A stretch of 64,000 nucleotides of DNA from Nisaea sp. (GTDB lineage Bacteria > Pseudomonadota > Alphaproteobacteria > Thalassobaculales > Thalassobaculaceae): NCBI RefSeq assembly GCF_017640745.1, contig NZ_JAEPQA010000001.1, positions 144,852 through 208,851 of the forward strand, given 5' to 3'. The position numbers were made by a program, and so were the translations under genes. Within the stretch, counting starts at the first letter, position 1. Each line of letters starts with the position of its first letter. This document shows, one piece after another, positions 37,370-47,117 of the stretch. The notes below the pieces were generated by a model that was not told where the DNA came from, made no database searches, and was given only the letters and a program-made list of their open reading frames with translations.

Positions 37370-38573
37370 ATTCGGCAGGCTCCGGCGCGAGTTCCGGTAC
37401 CGGTTCCCCCTCTCCCGCCGGCAACAGCAGAGCGGCGGCGAATGCCGTTGCGGCGAGCCCTCCGAGGATCAGGAACAGCCAGGTGAAGTCCCCCGTCGCG
37501 CTGTAGACCCAGGCGAGCAGAGGAACCGCGCCGGCAGAGACACCGAGCGTCAGAAGGAACTTCACCCCGAAGGCCGTCCCACGCCACGCCGGGGGCGTAA
37601 AGCGGGCAAACAGCGCGTTCTCGGTCGGCACCGCGATGGTGTTCGAGAGCACCATCACGACCGAGACAGGAAACAGCAGCCAGCTGTCGATCGAGGCGAC
37701 GATGATCAGGAACGGGATCTGGATAATCCAGGCGGTCACGTAGACCCGCTTCTTGTTGAACCGGTCGGCCAGCCATCCGCCGGCGATCTGCGCGCCGCCG
37801 GAGCAGAAATAGATCGCCGAGACCAGGAGGCCGATGCCAAACAGCGCATCGCCGCTGCCGAGCCGGTTCTCGAAGAGCTTCGGCAAGGCGAAGGAAGTCG
37901 CCTGATAGATCAGCCCGGAACAGCATACTGTAATCGCAAGCGCCAGAGCACCGCGCTGCATATCCTTGCGCGTGGTCTCTGCCGGTGCCCGTGCCGCCTT
38001 CTTCGTATCATTCTCGATCCAGCCCCGCCAGACGCCGAAAGCAAGCAGGAGACCCGTCGCGACGCAGACGATACCGGGAAGGATGAAGGCCAGGCGCCAG
38101 GAGCCGAGATCGGCCAGCAGCGCCGCGACCAGCGGTGCCGAGCCGACACCGAGGCTGCCGAACACACCGTTGATGCCGAGCGCCTTGCCCCGGTTCGCCA
38201 CATGCCGCACCACCCAGGCGATACCGACCGGATGATAGATCGCGGCGAAGAAGCCGATTGCAGTCAGGCCGGCCGCGATCTGGAACAGCGAATTCGCGAA
38301 GCCGGTGAGGATCGACATCGCACCGGTCCCGAGAAAGAACACCACCATCATGCCTGTGGCGCTCCAGCGGTCGCCGAGATAGCCCGCCGGAATGGCGCAA
38401 AGCCCGAACATCAGGTTGCCGAGGAACATCAGCCCGATCAGTTCGTGATAGGGCGCGGAGAAGACGGATTCGAGCGCAATCACCGCCGTCGGATAGAGCA
38501 GCATGAAGAAATGCGAATAGAAATGCCCGATGCTTGAAAAACCGAGCGAAAGGCGGTCGGACAAAGGATTCAT
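37368..38573 (-). CDS. Major facilitator superfamily transporter
   Basis: A 401-residue, roughly 12-helix MFS permease of the inner membrane. The first helix begins near GHFYSHFFMLLYPTAV, and an MFS loop motif is recognisable in GYLGDRWSATG between helices 2 and 3, with a weaker counterpart GGWLADRFNKKR in the second half. The cargo is unknown. The frame is open to 38657. I prefer the ATG at 38573 because the extra 28 residues are hydrophilic and unlike an MFS N-terminus, though the ribosome site is weak for either start. It converges with trpE. Confidence 0.8.
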   Translation of the reverse strand: MNPLSDRLSLGFSSIGHFYSHFFMLLYPTAVIALESVFSAPYHELIGLMFLGNLMFGLCAIPAGYLGDRWSATGMMVVFFLGTGAMSILTGFANSLFQIAAGLTAIGFFAAIYHPVGIAWVVRHVANRGKALGINGVFGSLGVGSAPLVAALLADLGSWRLAFILPGIVCVATGLLLAFGVWRGWIENDTKKAARAPAETTRKDMQRGALALAITVCCSGLIYQATSFALPKLFENRLGSGDALFGIGLLVSAIYFCSGGAQIAGGWLADRFNKKRVYVTAWIIQIPFLIIVASIDSWLLFPVSVVMVLSNTIAVPTENALFARFTPPAWRGTAFGVKFLLTLGVSAGAVPLLAWVYSATGDFTWLFLILGGLAATAFAAALLLPAGEGEPVPELAPEPAE

Positions 38574-38720
38574 TGCCGAATTTCCGTCAGAAGAGGTTCC
38601 AGCAATCGTCGCAGCACTTAGGTCAGCGCACAACTCTCCTATGTGCATTTGACTCATTCCGGCGCGCCATTACCATATCTTACGATCAATTCTTCGCCAC
38701 GGGGCGCCGGGAAAGCCAGG

Positions 38721-38984
38721 ATGTCCGAAACGCCTGCAAGCGACAGCAAAACCGCCAAGCGCCCGACAAAGACGCAAGTCGCGTGGCTACGGCGCGGCCT
38801 AGGTGAGCCAGGCGGCAAGCTTCCGCTGTTCAACGATCAGGGGCAGCGGGTAAACGACCGCATGGTCCAATCCTGCCTCGACCATGGCTGGGCAGAACCC
38901 TGGTTCGAAAACCCGCTGAAACCGAACTGGCTGGTCTGCAAGCTCACGGATCTCGGCCGCGCGGCCATAGACGGCTCGCGGTAA
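38721..38984 (+). CDS. Small unrecognised protein with winged-helix-like C-terminus
   Basis: An 87-residue basic, soluble protein. The N-terminus (about 1-18) is Lys/Thr-rich and probably disordered. The rest reads like a single small winged helix, ending in VCKLTDLGRAAIDG, a pattern often seen in the last helix and wing of winged-helix regulators. The frame opens at 38643, but the ATG at 38721 follows CCAGG. Divergent from the MFS gene and 43 bases before another unknown gene on the same strand. I do not recognise the family, and DNA binding is only suggested. Confidence 0.6.
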   Translation: MSETPASDSKTAKRPTKTQVAWLRRGLGEPGGKLPLFNDQGQRVNDRMVQSCLDHGWAEPWFENPLKPNWLVCKLTDLGRAAIDGSR

Positions 38985-39027
38985 TGCATGACCAGCCTCA
39001 ATCACTTCATCGCAATGGAAACGTTGA

Positions 39028-39516
39028 ATGACTCTTGAAGAGTATCTGAGCGTCATCGTCGACAGCAAAGCCGACGACTGGCGCACCTCCAACGTTCCCA
39101 CCTTCATGCACAGGATCGTCCCGTCACGCACGCCCGGCTCGGATTTCGAGCTGCAGGAGCACAATGTCCTGATGAACTATATGCCGGACATCCGCTTCTC
39201 GATGGCCTGGGGCCTCGTCGCCGACCGGAACTATGCCGAACCCTGGCTGGAGAAGCTGCCGAACAAGCGCGGCGACGCCGTGATCCTCGATTTCCTGTTC
39301 AACGGCGCCCTCGTCTACCGGGACGTGCTCATCGCCGTGGACAACTGGCGCTGCATCCTGCCTCAGCCGATGAATACCGAAAGCGCCCCCTTCCGGGTGC
39401 AGGAACGGCGCATGCAGATCGCGCGCCTCGTGCACGGGCTGGTCGGCCCGGATTCCAGCTTCGGCGCCTATTTCAAGCGCCTGGGCATGGTCCCGGCGAA
39501 GGTGCCGTGGCCATAA
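39028..39516 (+). CDS. Unrecognised soluble protein
   Basis: A 162-residue protein without signal peptide or membrane helix. It has several aromatic stretches (NYMPDIRFSMAWGLV, AVDNWRCILPQ) and a helical C-terminal third (RRMQIARLVHGL). I recognise no family or catalytic motif. The ribosome site before the ATG at 39028 is weak, but base composition and codon use match neighbours and the frame is uninterrupted. It could form a two-gene unit with the 38721 gene. The stop lies shortly before tRNA-Pro on the other strand. Confidence 0.6.
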   Translation: MTLEEYLSVIVDSKADDWRTSNVPTFMHRIVPSRTPGSDFELQEHNVLMNYMPDIRFSMAWGLVADRNYAEPWLEKLPNKRGDAVILDFLFNGALVYRDVLIAVDNWRCILPQPMNTESAPFRVQERRMQIARLVHGLVGPDSSFGAYFKRLGMVPAKVPWP

Positions 39517-39544
39517 CAAACTTGAACATTTACGGGGAAATCAA

Positions 39545-39621
39545 TGGTCGGAGCGGCGGGATTCGAACCCACGACCCCTTCACCCCCAGTGAAGTGCGCT
39601 ACCAGGCTGCGCTACGCTCCG
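39545..39621 (-). tRNA. tRNA-Pro (anticodon GGG)
   Basis: Read leftward from 39621, a 77-base cloverleaf can be drawn. The acceptor arm CGGAGCG pairs with CGCTCCG, and the anticodon arm CTTCA/TGAAG encloses the loop CTGGGGG, giving anticodon GGG. The T arm contains GTTCGAATC, and the 3' CCA is encoded in the DNA. It reads proline codons CCC/CCU. Transcription continues leftward in the same sense as merR and ihfA, which is a conserved neighbourhood in this group. Confidence 0.96.
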
Positions 39622-39719
39622 ACCGATTGAGACGGTCTCTCTAGCCCGTCACCAAAGCGGAAGCAAGCGCCTTGAAGCGCCTGCATCGTTCATTGACCTG
39701 AATGTATTTGGAAATCGGC

Positions 39720-40238
39720 TCAGCGCCGGACCCGGTCCAGCGCCTTTTTCAGGGATTCCAGCTCGCCGAGCGCGGTCCGGACCTCTTCCATCGCATCCGT
39801 GGCGAGACCGTCCTGGCCATTGCCGTCGACCGATGCCTGTGTCCCGTCAGCCTCGAAAGGCAGACCCGGCTGCGCATCGTCAGCTTTCGCGGCGCTGTTC
39901 GGCCCCGGAATTTCCGGATCGTACTCGCCGCCGTCATTGCGCATGGCGGCGCGCGCGCCGCCGTCTTTCAACAGCTTCTGCACGCCCTTGATGGTGTAGC
40001 CATCCTGATAGAGCAACGTCCGGATACGGCGCAGAAGCGCGACGTCTTCGGGACGGTAATAACGCCGTCCGCCGCCGCGTTTCAGCGGCCGCACCTGAGA
40101 GAACTTGGTTTCCCAGAAACGGAGAACGTGCGGCGGAACCTCAAGATCGTCTGCAACTTCGCTGATCGTGCGGAAAGCCGACGCGGACTTGCCGTTCCTA
40201 CGCGTCCCAGTGCTCTGATGGTCGGTTTGCATAGCCAT
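39720..40238 (-). CDS. MerR-family transcriptional regulator
   Basis: A 172-residue regulator with a MerR-type winged helix at about residues 21-90 ([22 protein letters not shown], then a wing with [13 protein letters not shown]). A short helical extension ([20 protein letters not shown]) follows, and the remaining tail is acidic and low in complexity. No effector-binding cysteines are present, so it is not a metal sensor of the classical type. The gene lies 20 bases after ihfA on the same strand, an arrangement conserved across alphaproteobacteria, but its targets are not known to me. The second in-frame ATG at 40232 is an alternative start. Confidence 0.9.
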   Translation of the reverse strand: MAMQTDHQSTGTRRNGKSASAFRTISEVADDLEVPPHVLRFWETKFSQVRPLKRGGGRRYYRPEDVALLRRIRTLLYQDGYTIKGVQKLLKDGGARAAMRNDGGEYDPEIPGPNSAAKADDAQPGLPFEADGTQASVDGNGQDGLATDAMEEVRTALGELESLKKALDRVRR

Positions 40239-40258
40239 TAGGCGTCATGCCTCCGTAC

Positions 40259-40570
40259 TCACCCGGCGTCGCCGCCAAGCCCTTCGTTGATCCGGTTCTT
40301 GAGGACATGGGAAGGCCTGAAGACCAGCACTTTACGCGGCAAAATCGGAACTTCCTCGCCGGTCTTGGGATTGCGTCCGATGCGCTCCCCCTTCTGGCGT
40401 ACCAGGAAACTTCCGAACGAAGAGATCTTGACCACCTCGTCGCGAGACAAGGATTGCGCAATTTCTTCGAGAACAGCTTCAACCAATTCGGCGGACTCGT
40501 TACGAGAAAGACCGACTTCTTGGTACACTGCCTCGCTCAATTGAGCCCGTGTAACCGTCTTACCAGTCAT
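40259..40570 (-). CDS. ihfA: Integration host factor alpha subunit
   Basis: A 103-residue DNA-bending protein of the HU/IHF family. The alpha-subunit pattern is clear: [41 protein letters not shown] and the arm [18 protein letters not shown]. The frame has ATGs at 40582 and 40570. I choose 40570 because the predicted transcription start (about 40588) would leave almost no leader for the first one, and GGGGGTGG stands before the second. The beta subunit is not in this window. Confidence 0.94.
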   Translation of the reverse strand: MTGKTVTRAQLSEAVYQEVGLSRNESAELVEAVLEEIAQSLSRDEVVKISSFGSFLVRQKGERIGRNPKTGEEVPILPRKVLVFRPSHVLKNRINEGLGGDAG

Positions 40571-40594
40571 AGCCACCCCCATCCTTAGCAGCCT

Positions 40595-40623
40595 AAAGTA
40601 TCGCGGAAAATCGGCACCGTCAA
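40595..40623 (-). promoter_or_regulatory. Predicted sigma-70 promoter of ihfA
   Basis: On the minus strand TTGACG (40623-40618) and TACTTT (40600-40595) are separated by exactly 17 bases. The start site near 40588 gives a leader of about 18 bases. The 243-bp gap up to fabH contains no other recognisable element apart from a T run just after the fabH stop. Confidence 0.65.
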
Positions 40624-40813
40624 TTAATCGACTTATTACAGGAATTTGGAGGCGTTTTCTGACCTAATTTCAGACCGCCCGGCGCCAATTGACGGGAGAT
40701 TTCTGCGGCTTTCGAGCACAGTACCTAACCTACTGAAACAGAGAGAAATTAGCGCGATTGCGCTGGAAATTGCGCCGCAATATGGCGGAAAAAAGGCACG
40801 CGCCAGATCCTAT

Positions 40814-41800
40814 TCAGGGAGCGCCGATTCGGACCAGACCCGCACCCCAGACGAGACCGCCGCCGATCGCTTCGAAGAGCACCAGATCGCCTTTCTTGAC
40901 CCGGCCGTCCGCCATCGCCTCGGAGAGCGCGAGCGGCACCGAGGCGGCCGACGTGTTGGCGTGCCGGGCAATGGTCGAGACCACCTTCTCGTCCGGCAGT
41001 TTCATCTTCTGCGCCATGCTCTTGATGATCCGGGCGTTCGCCTGGTGCGGGATCAGCCAGTCGATGGCGGTGGATTCAAGCCCGTTGGCGGCAAGCGCCT
41101 CGTCGATCACGCCGGAAAGCTTGGAGACGGCGTGGCGGAACACCTCCTGCCCCGCCATGCGGACATGACCGACGGTCTTGGTCGAGGACGGGCCGCCGTC
41201 GACATAAAGGATATCCCTGTGCCGGCCGTCGGAATGCAGATGGGTCGAGAGCACACCGAAATCGTCCACGTCCTCATCGTCGCGGGCGGCACGCAGCACG
41301 ACCGCACCGGCGCCGTCGCCGAAGAGAACGCAGGTCGAGCGGTCTTCCCAGTCGAGGATGCGGCTGAAGGTTTCGGCACCAATGACCAGCGCCGCGCGCG
41401 CCTGCCCGGCCTTGATGAAATTGTCGGCCGTCGCCAGCGCGTAGATAAACCCGGCGCAGACCGCCTGGATATCGAAGGCGGCGCCGTGATCCATGGCGAG
41501 CTTCGCCTGCACCTTGGTCGCAGTGGAGGGAAAGGTGTCGTCCGGCGTCGTGGTGGCAACGACGATGAGATCGATATCGGCGATCTCCATGCCTGCATTC
41601 TCGAGCGCGGCACGGGCCGCGGCGACGGCGAGGTCCGACGTCATCTCGCCGTTCGCGGCGACATGGCGCTGCCGGATACCGGTCCGCTTCGAGATCCATT
41701 CGTCCGACGTGTCGACCTTTTTTGCCAACTCGTCATTCGTGACGATCCGCTGCGGCAAGTAGGAGCCGCAGCCGACCAACAGAGACTTCTTCAGGGTCAT
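40814..41800 (-). CDS. fabH: Beta-ketoacyl-ACP synthase III
   Basis: A 328-residue condensing enzyme that starts fatty acid synthesis from acetyl-CoA and malonyl-ACP. The catalytic triad is visible as Cys115 in [12 protein letters not shown], the histidine in [11 protein letters not shown], and the asparagine in [10 protein letters not shown]. The glycine-rich [14 protein letters not shown] closes the fold. Its ATG overlaps the plsX stop by four bases, the standard plsX-fabH coupling. The length is normal. Confidence 0.96.
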   Translation of the reverse strand: MTLKKSLLVGCGSYLPQRIVTNDELAKKVDTSDEWISKRTGIRQRHVAANGEMTSDLAVAAARAALENAGMEIADIDLIVVATTTPDDTFPSTATKVQAKLAMDHGAAFDIQAVCAGFIYALATADNFIKAGQARAALVIGAETFSRILDWEDRSTCVLFGDGAGAVVLRAARDDEDVDDFGVLSTHLHSDGRHRDILYVDGGPSSTKTVGHVRMAGQEVFRHAVSKLSGVIDEALAANGLESTAIDWLIPHQANARIIKSMAQKMKLPDEKVVSTIARHANTSAASVPLALSEAMADGRVKKGDLVLFEAIGGGLVWGAGLVRIGAP

Positions 41801-42861
41801 GAAGCTACCGATGTCTGGCGTGTCAGGGCCGCACCCTCGTAATCACCGTAGAGTGCGATCTCTTCTTTGACTTTATTGAGGAAACCGTAACGGCACATAT
41901 CGGCGGCGACGCAAACAGCATTGGCGAACCCGAGCGCGTCGGTTCCACCATGGCTCTTCACGCTGATACCGTTGAGGCCGAGGAAGACGGCGCCATTGTA
42001 ACGCCGCGGATCGAGACGCTTGCGCATCTGTTCTAGCGCACCGCGGCACAGAAGATAACCGATGCGGGCGGCCCAGGACGACTTGAAGGCGTCGCGCAGG
42101 AACTGGGTGATCATCCGCGAGGTGCCTTCGGCGGTCTTGAGCGCGATATTGCCGGAGAATCCGTCGGTCACGATCACGTCGACTGTGCCGGCGGTGATGT
42201 CGTCACCCTCGACGAAGCCGATATATTCAAAACTCTCGGACTTGATCTCGCGCAGTATGGCTGCGGCGCCACGGACCGCGTCGCTTCCCTTCTGCTCCTC
42301 GCTGCCGACATTCAGCAGACCGACGGTCGGCCGGCTGAGGCCGAGTACCAGGCGAGAGAAAATTTCCCCCATCAGCGCGAACTGGACGAGGTTCTGGGAG
42401 TCGCAGTCGACATTGGCCCCGAGATCCAGCATGCATGTCTCGCCACGACGGGTCGGGAAGAAACTCGCGATCGCCGGTCGTTCGATGCCCGGGCACATCC
42501 GCAGGACGAATTTCGACATCGCCATCAGGGCACCGGTATTGCCGGCCGAAACGACGCCGTCCGCGGCGCCTTCCGCCACCTGATTGATCGCAAGACGCAT
42601 GCTTGAATTGCGCCCGGAACGCAGCGCAACGGACGGCTTCTCCGCCGCCCCGACCGCCTTGTCGGTGTGGATCAGCGTGAAGTTGCTGTTCGCCAGCCTT
42701 TTCGTCTTTTCGATCAGCGGGCGCAGCTGCGCCTCGTCACCGACCAAAATCAGCTTGAGATCGGGCATCCGCGCAAGCGCGATATCCGCTCCGCGAATCA
42801 CGATATCGGGCGCGTGATCGCCGCCCATAGCGTCCAGGGCCAGTGTTGGACCGTCTACCAT
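41797..42861 (-). CDS. plsX: Phosphate acyltransferase PlsX
   Basis: A 354-residue enzyme that makes acyl-phosphate from acyl-ACP for the PlsXY route to lysophosphatidic acid. The N-terminus [13 protein letters not shown] and the internal [25 protein letters not shown] and [18 protein letters not shown] are all family hallmarks. It is 142 bases downstream of the DUF177 gene. The ribosomal protein gene rpmF, which often lies between these two in other bacteria, cannot fit there and is absent. Confidence 0.96.
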   Translation of the reverse strand: MVDGPTLALDAMGGDHAPDIVIRGADIALARMPDLKLILVGDEAQLRPLIEKTKRLANSNFTLIHTDKAVGAAEKPSVALRSGRNSSMRLAINQVAEGAADGVVSAGNTGALMAMSKFVLRMCPGIERPAIASFFPTRRGETCMLDLGANVDCDSQNLVQFALMGEIFSRLVLGLSRPTVGLLNVGSEEQKGSDAVRGAAAILREIKSESFEYIGFVEGDDITAGTVDVIVTDGFSGNIALKTAEGTSRMITQFLRDAFKSSWAARIGYLLCRGALEQMRKRLDPRRYNGAVFLGLNGISVKSHGGTDALGFANAVCVAADMCRYGFLNKVKEEIALYGDYEGAALTRQTSVAS

Positions 42862-43003
42862 GTGTTCGACATCATCCAGGTTGAAGACGCGGCCACAGCG
42901 GCGCGTTTCGAAACCCCTCGACAGTTAACCTTCCACAGATACGGAGTGCAGGAAGGAGGATGCACGAGGGTCATAGGCAAAGCTTCACAAAAGTTCAATA
43001 AAT

Positions 43004-43561
43004 TTAGTCCCCATTTCGAAGCCGGTCCCGCATCTCTGCCAGCACCGAAAACGGGTTCTCGTCTTCGTCTTCTGCGTCACTGTCCGTCCAGACGATGCCG
43101 TCCGGAGCTTCCTCTTCTCCCGGCTTGCGCGGATGCTCGTCGAGCAACAGCGACAGATTCTGGGATATGACCTCGCCGAGGTCAAACCCGCCGTCCTCTA
43201 TCCGCCCCATATTTTCATCATCCGGCGGCAGGTCCACCTCCGCCACAGGGCCGCTTTCCGTCTCGCTTGTCAGAACCTCGCTGAATTCCTCCGAGATATC
43301 CGCCTCGAACGGTTCGAGCGAAACCACGGAGAGATAGGTCAGGTGCGCCGAGACCGTCCCGGTAATCCGCACCGCCCTGTCTTTGGCAAGGCGCTCGATC
43401 GAAACAACCGCCCGAAGCGAGGTCAGAGCCGGAAGCCCGAAGCGCTCGGCAAGCGCACGGCACTCCCCGGGCGTGGCCTCAACGTCCAGATGGGTCACCC
43501 GTTTCTTCAGATCCTTGATCCGTACGGGGCGCGAAAGTTCTGTCTTGGCTGTCGTTTCCAT
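43004..43561 (-). CDS. DUF177 (YceD) family protein
   Basis: A 185-residue protein of the YceD/DUF177 family, implicated in other organisms in 23S rRNA accumulation and ribosome assembly. The family pattern is seen in LPALTSLRAVVSIERLAKDRAVRI and the acidic C-terminal segment with FDLGEVISQNLSLLLDEHPR, where the canonical motif is followed by a negatively charged tail. I use the ATG at 43561; an upstream TTG at 43606 would extend it into the intergenic region. Neither has a good ribosome site. It is followed by plsX, as is common for this family. Confidence 0.85.
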   Translation of the reverse strand: METTAKTELSRPVRIKDLKKRVTHLDVEATPGECRALAERFGLPALTSLRAVVSIERLAKDRAVRITGTVSAHLTYLSVVSLEPFEADISEEFSEVLTSETESGPVAEVDLPPDDENMGRIEDGGFDLGEVISQNLSLLLDEHPRKPGEEEAPDGIVWTDSDAEDEDENPFSVLAEMRDRLRNGD

Positions 43562-43621
43562 GGGAAGCGCACAATATGCGCAGCGTGCCCCGCCCTCAAG
43601 CGGCAAGCGCCTGCAACGACC

Positions 43622-44161
43622 TCAAGGGGCGCGGAAACCGATATCGCCGGCAGTGATCCGTTCCTGCGGCTGCTCGCCAAGATGGGCGAATTGGGCGATG
43701 ACATATTCTGCCATCTCTCCGGAAATTGCCTCAGCCTCGGCTTCTCCACGATAGAGATTGCGCATCAACGCCCCGCTTATCAGGTCGCCGCGCTGTTCAT
43801 CCGAAGCCAGCAGAGCGCCTTCGTAGGCGTCGAGGCGACCGTAGAAGGCCCGCCCCATCTCCTTGACTTTCTTTCCGATGGAGATGTCGCTGACGCCGAT
43901 TTCCCGGAGCGACTGGTCCATATCGGTGAAAAGCGTATCGAAAAGAGCCTGCGAGAACGCTTCCGATTCGCCTTTCTTTCCCTTCAACCGGATCAATACC
44001 AGAGCTGAGTGCAGCACCAGCAGATCGAAGCGGCCATCGAGCGTGTCCGGCACCCCGAAGCGCGTATAGAAAACAGGGAGGCGGGATTGCCGGACGATCT
44101 CCTGATAGGCTTTGGCCGCCGCATCGGCGGATGCGTTGCGCTTGAAGAATTTGCTGAACAC
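43622..44161 (-). CDS. CBP3-type ubiquinol-cytochrome c chaperone
   Basis: A 179-residue protein of the ubiquinol-cytochrome c chaperone (CBP3/UQCC1) family, which in mitochondria helps cytochrome b maturation. It begins with a basic helix (FSKFFKRN) and continues YQEIVRQSRLPVFYTRFGVP, FDLLVLHSALVLIRLK, and a helix-rich C-terminal domain. The frame is open far upstream, but the extension reads through the region before bamE and is not protein-like. The GTG at 44161 gives the family-standard start. It is divergent from bamE and 60 bases upstream of the DUF177 gene. Confidence 0.88.
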   Translation of the reverse strand: MFSKFFKRNASADAAAKAYQEIVRQSRLPVFYTRFGVPDTLDGRFDLLVLHSALVLIRLKGKKGESEAFSQALFDTLFTDMDQSLREIGVSDISIGKKVKEMGRAFYGRLDAYEGALLASDEQRGDLISGALMRNLYRGEAEAEAISGEMAEYVIAQFAHLGEQPQERITAGDIGFRAP

Positions 44162-44339
44162 CGCGCGATCCCGCTTCCGGTTTGAGTTGCGCGCAAAATG
44201 GCGTCGGGGCCGCCCCGCGTCAACGACCGGCAACAGGATTGTTGACCTCGGGCCGGTCGGTCCCCAAATTGGCGGCAACCCGCCTGCCCCAGGACCCTGG
44301 CGGATTTCAGTCACGGACAAGATGTCACGGAGAGAACGA

Positions 44340-44801
44340 GTGAGCCGCAAACGGTTCCAGCGCACCGGCTTCGCCATTGCGATCATCGCCCTCGGACTGG
44401 TTGCCTGCTCACCGCGGGTCGCGATCCATGGCAACATGGTCGATATCGAGACCCTCGCGGCGATCGAGCCGGGCGAGAGCGACAAGGGCCGGGTCCTCGC
44501 CCTGCTCGGTTCGCCGTCGACGGAAAGCCAGTTCGGCCAGGAAACCTGGATGTATATCGCGCGCCGGACCGAACAGACCGCCTTCTTCGCGGAGGATGTG
44601 CTCGATCAGCGCGTGATCTACATCGCCTTCGACCAGAACGGGATCGTCGACAGCATCGGCCGCCTGAACAAGGAAGACGGCAAGCGGATCGAGTATGTCG
44701 GCCGCGAGACGCAGACCGCGGGCCAGCGGATTTCGTTCCTGCAGCAGCTGTTCGGAAATATCGGCCGGTTCAATCAGGATGGCGCCTTCAGCAGCCAGTA
44801 A
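44340..44801 (+). CDS. bamE: Outer membrane assembly lipoprotein BamE
   Basis: A 153-residue SmpA/OmlA-domain lipoprotein of the BAM complex. The signal peptide has a basic start, a hydrophobic core (FAIAIIALG) and the lipobox LVAC with the lipidated cysteine near residue 23. The folded domain follows, with KGRVLALLGSPST and DQRVIYIAFDQNGIVDSI. I use the GTG at 44340 because GGAGAG lies five bases before it; the ATG at 44322 would add six residues. A strong terminator follows 18 bases after the stop. Confidence 0.9.
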   Translation: MSRKRFQRTGFAIAIIALGLVACSPRVAIHGNMVDIETLAAIEPGESDKGRVLALLGSPSTESQFGQETWMYIARRTEQTAFFAEDVLDQRVIYIAFDQNGIVDSIGRLNKEDGKRIEYVGRETQTAGQRISFLQQLFGNIGRFNQDGAFSSQ

Positions 44802-44819
44802 ACCCTTTGGCTGAAAAGA

Positions 44820-44850
44820 AAAGGCCCCGCATGCGCGGGGCCTTTCCTGT
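44820..44850. terminator. Bidirectional Rho-independent terminator between bamE and hppA
   Basis: AAAGGCCCCGC (44820-44830) pairs with GCGGGGCCTTT (44835-44845) around ATGC, with pyrimidine-rich sequence on the right and an A-rich tract (AAAAGAAAA) on the left. It can therefore end both rightward bamE and leftward hppA transcripts. Confidence 0.9.
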
Positions 44851-44867
44851 TTGATTGATGTGCCCGA

Positions 44868-46964
44868 TCAGGCGGCGAGCGCCGCCAGCAGCAGGAGCGC
44901 CACGATGTTGGCGATCTTGATCATCGGGTTCACCGCCGGACCGGCCGTATCCTTGTAGGGATCGCCGACCGTATCGCCGGTAACTGCGGCCTTGTGGGCT
45001 TCGGAGCCCTTGCCGCCGTGGTTGCCGTCCTCGATGTACTTCTTCGCGTTGTCCCATGCGCCGCCGCCGGCGGTCATGGAAATCGCGACGAAGATCCCGG
45101 TCACGATCGTGCCCAGCAGCATCGCACCGAGCGCGGTGAAGCCCGCACCCTGCCCGCCGATCAGACTGATCACGAAATAAACCACGATCGGCGCCAGCAC
45201 CGGCAGCATCGACGGGACGATCATTTCCTTGATCGCCGCCTTGGTCAGCATGTCGACCGCACGGCCGTATTCCGGCTTCTCGGTCCCCTGCATGATGCCC
45301 GGATGCTCGCGGAACTGCCTCCGGACCTCCTCGACGACCGCGCCGCCGGCACGGCCCACGGCCTGCATGCCGAGAGCGCCGAAGAGATAGGGCAGAAGGC
45401 CGCCGATGAAGAGACCGACCACGACATACGGGTTCTGCAGCTCGAACTTGACGTTCAGCTCCGGGAAGTAGTGGTTGAGGTCCTCGGTGAAGGCCGCGAA
45501 CAGCACCAGCGCCGCGAGGCCGGCGGAGCCGATGGCATAGCCCTTGGTCACCGCCTTTGTGGTGTTGCCGACCGCGTCCAGCGCATCGGTGGTCTCACGC
45601 ACGGATTCCGGCAGTTCCGCCATCTCCGCGATGCCGCCAGCATTGTCCGTGACCGGTCCGTAGGCGTCGAGCGCCACGACCATGCCGGCAAGCGCCAGCA
45701 TCGTGGTTGCCGCAATGCCGATGCCGAACACACCCGCGAGCAGGTAGGCGCCGATAATGCCGCCGGAGATGATCAGCGCCGGGAGCGCCGTCGCCTCCAT
45801 GGAGACCGCGAGACCCTGGATCACGTTGGTGCCGTGGCCGGTCTCGGAGGACTTGGCGATGGAGCGCACCGGACGGTACTCCGTCGAGGTGTAATATTCC
45901 GTCACCCAGACGATGAGCCCGGTCACCACCAGACCGACAAGGGCGCAGCCAAAGAGCGTCATGCCGGTCACTTCACGGCCGCTGTTCATGGCCATGACCG
46001 TATCCCAGCCGAGCACAGTGCTGATCACGCCGCCGATCAGGACAGCCGAAAGCACCGCGCTGACGATGAAGCCCTTGTAGAGCGCTTTCATGATCTTCTT
46101 GTCCGGACCGAGCCGCACGAAGAAGGCACCGACGACGGAGGCGAGAATGCAGACCGCGCCGATCAGCAGCGGGAAGGTCAGCATAAGGGCCGCGGCCTCA
46201 CCGCTGAAGAAGATCGCCGCCAGCAGCATGGTTGCGACCACGGTCACCGCGTAGGTCTCGAAGAGATCCGCTGCCATGCCCGCACAGTCGCCGACATTGT
46301 CGCCGACATTGTCCGCGATCACGGCCGGGTTGCGGGGATCGTCCTCGGGGATGCCGGCCTCGACCTTGCCGACCAGGTCGGCGCCGACGTCAGCGCCCTT
46401 GGTGAAAATGCCGCCACCAAGACGCGCGAAGATCGAGATCAGCGACGCGCCGAAGCTGAGGGCGACCAGCGCCTCGAGAATGTGGCGCAGGCCCGCGTCC
46501 GTGGAGGCGTCATACATGCCGAGCAGGATGCCGTAGTACCCGGCCACCCCAAGCAGGCCGAGACCGACAACCAGCATGCCGGTGATCGCACCGGACTTGA
46601 AGGCGATGTCCAGCGCCGGGACCATGCCGACCGTCGCCGCCTGGGTCGTGCGGACGTTGGCCCGCACGGACACGTGCATGCCGATATAGCCCGCAGCGCC
46701 CGAGAGCACGGCACCGATCACGAAGCCGATGGCAACCGTCAGGCCCAAAGAGACCGCGAGAATGATCGCGACCACGACTCCGACGATACCGATCGTTGTG
46801 TATTGGCGATTGAGATACGCCGCCGCGCCTTCCTGGACCGCGCCGGCGATTTCCTGCATCCGTGCGGACCCGGCGTCGGCGGCAAGCACCGACCGGATCG
46901 CCCATAGTCCGTAGAGCAAGGCCGCCACTCCGCACAGGAGGACGAAAGCCAAAGTTCCGCTCAT
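44868..46964 (-). CDS. hppA: Membrane-bound proton-pumping pyrophosphatase
   Basis: A 698-residue membrane pyrophosphatase with about 16 transmembrane segments. It couples pyrophosphate hydrolysis to proton export, saving energy under stress. The substrate site is visible as [37 protein letters not shown] and the later [16 protein letters not shown] and [11 protein letters not shown]. The specificity motif reads [10 protein letters not shown]: lysine at that position marks the K+-independent class, where K+-dependent enzymes have alanine. Transcribed alone, with a terminator just after the stop. Confidence 0.96.
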   Translation of the reverse strand: MSGTLAFVLLCGVAALLYGLWAIRSVLAADAGSARMQEIAGAVQEGAAAYLNRQYTTIGIVGVVVAIILAVSLGLTVAIGFVIGAVLSGAAGYIGMHVSVRANVRTTQAATVGMVPALDIAFKSGAITGMLVVGLGLLGVAGYYGILLGMYDASTDAGLRHILEALVALSFGASLISIFARLGGGIFTKGADVGADLVGKVEAGIPEDDPRNPAVIADNVGDNVGDCAGMAADLFETYAVTVVATMLLAAIFFSGEAAALMLTFPLLIGAVCILASVVGAFFVRLGPDKKIMKALYKGFIVSAVLSAVLIGGVISTVLGWDTVMAMNSGREVTGMTLFGCALVGLVVTGLIVWVTEYYTSTEYRPVRSIAKSSETGHGTNVIQGLAVSMEATALPALIISGGIIGAYLLAGVFGIGIAATTMLALAGMVVALDAYGPVTDNAGGIAEMAELPESVRETTDALDAVGNTTKAVTKGYAIGSAGLAALVLFAAFTEDLNHYFPELNVKFELQNPYVVVGLFIGGLLPYLFGALGMQAVGRAGGAVVEEVRRQFREHPGIMQGTEKPEYGRAVDMLTKAAIKEMIVPSMLPVLAPIVVYFVISLIGGQGAGFTALGAMLLGTIVTGIFVAISMTAGGGAWDNAKKYIEDGNHGGKGSEAHKAAVTGDTVGDPYKDTAGPAVNPMIKIANIVALLLLAALAA

Positions 46965-47117
46965 ATCCGAAACCCTTCTATCTTCTTGAACACGTTTCCT
47001 CGCCGCCGGGTCCGGTCTTGGCGCCGGACTCCGACTGGCATTTCAAATCGAAGGGTGAAATTAGCAGACAGCGAAAAGAATTTGCCGGTCTCCGCCCCAC
47101 CACTCCAAGTGGGGAAA

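Noticed and set aside
39545-39621. tRNA-Pro as an integration site with a nearby island
   Set aside because: No integrase, no direct repeat of the tRNA 3' end and no change in base composition nearby.
42951-43003. Tiny plus-strand frame preceded by AAGGAGG
   Set aside because: The ATG follows the Shine-Dalgarno sequence without spacing, and the product is only 13 residues.
44994-46907. 637-codon plus-strand frame opposite hppA
   Set aside because: Complement of a membrane pump; predicted product is almost purely D/R/H-rich with no fold.
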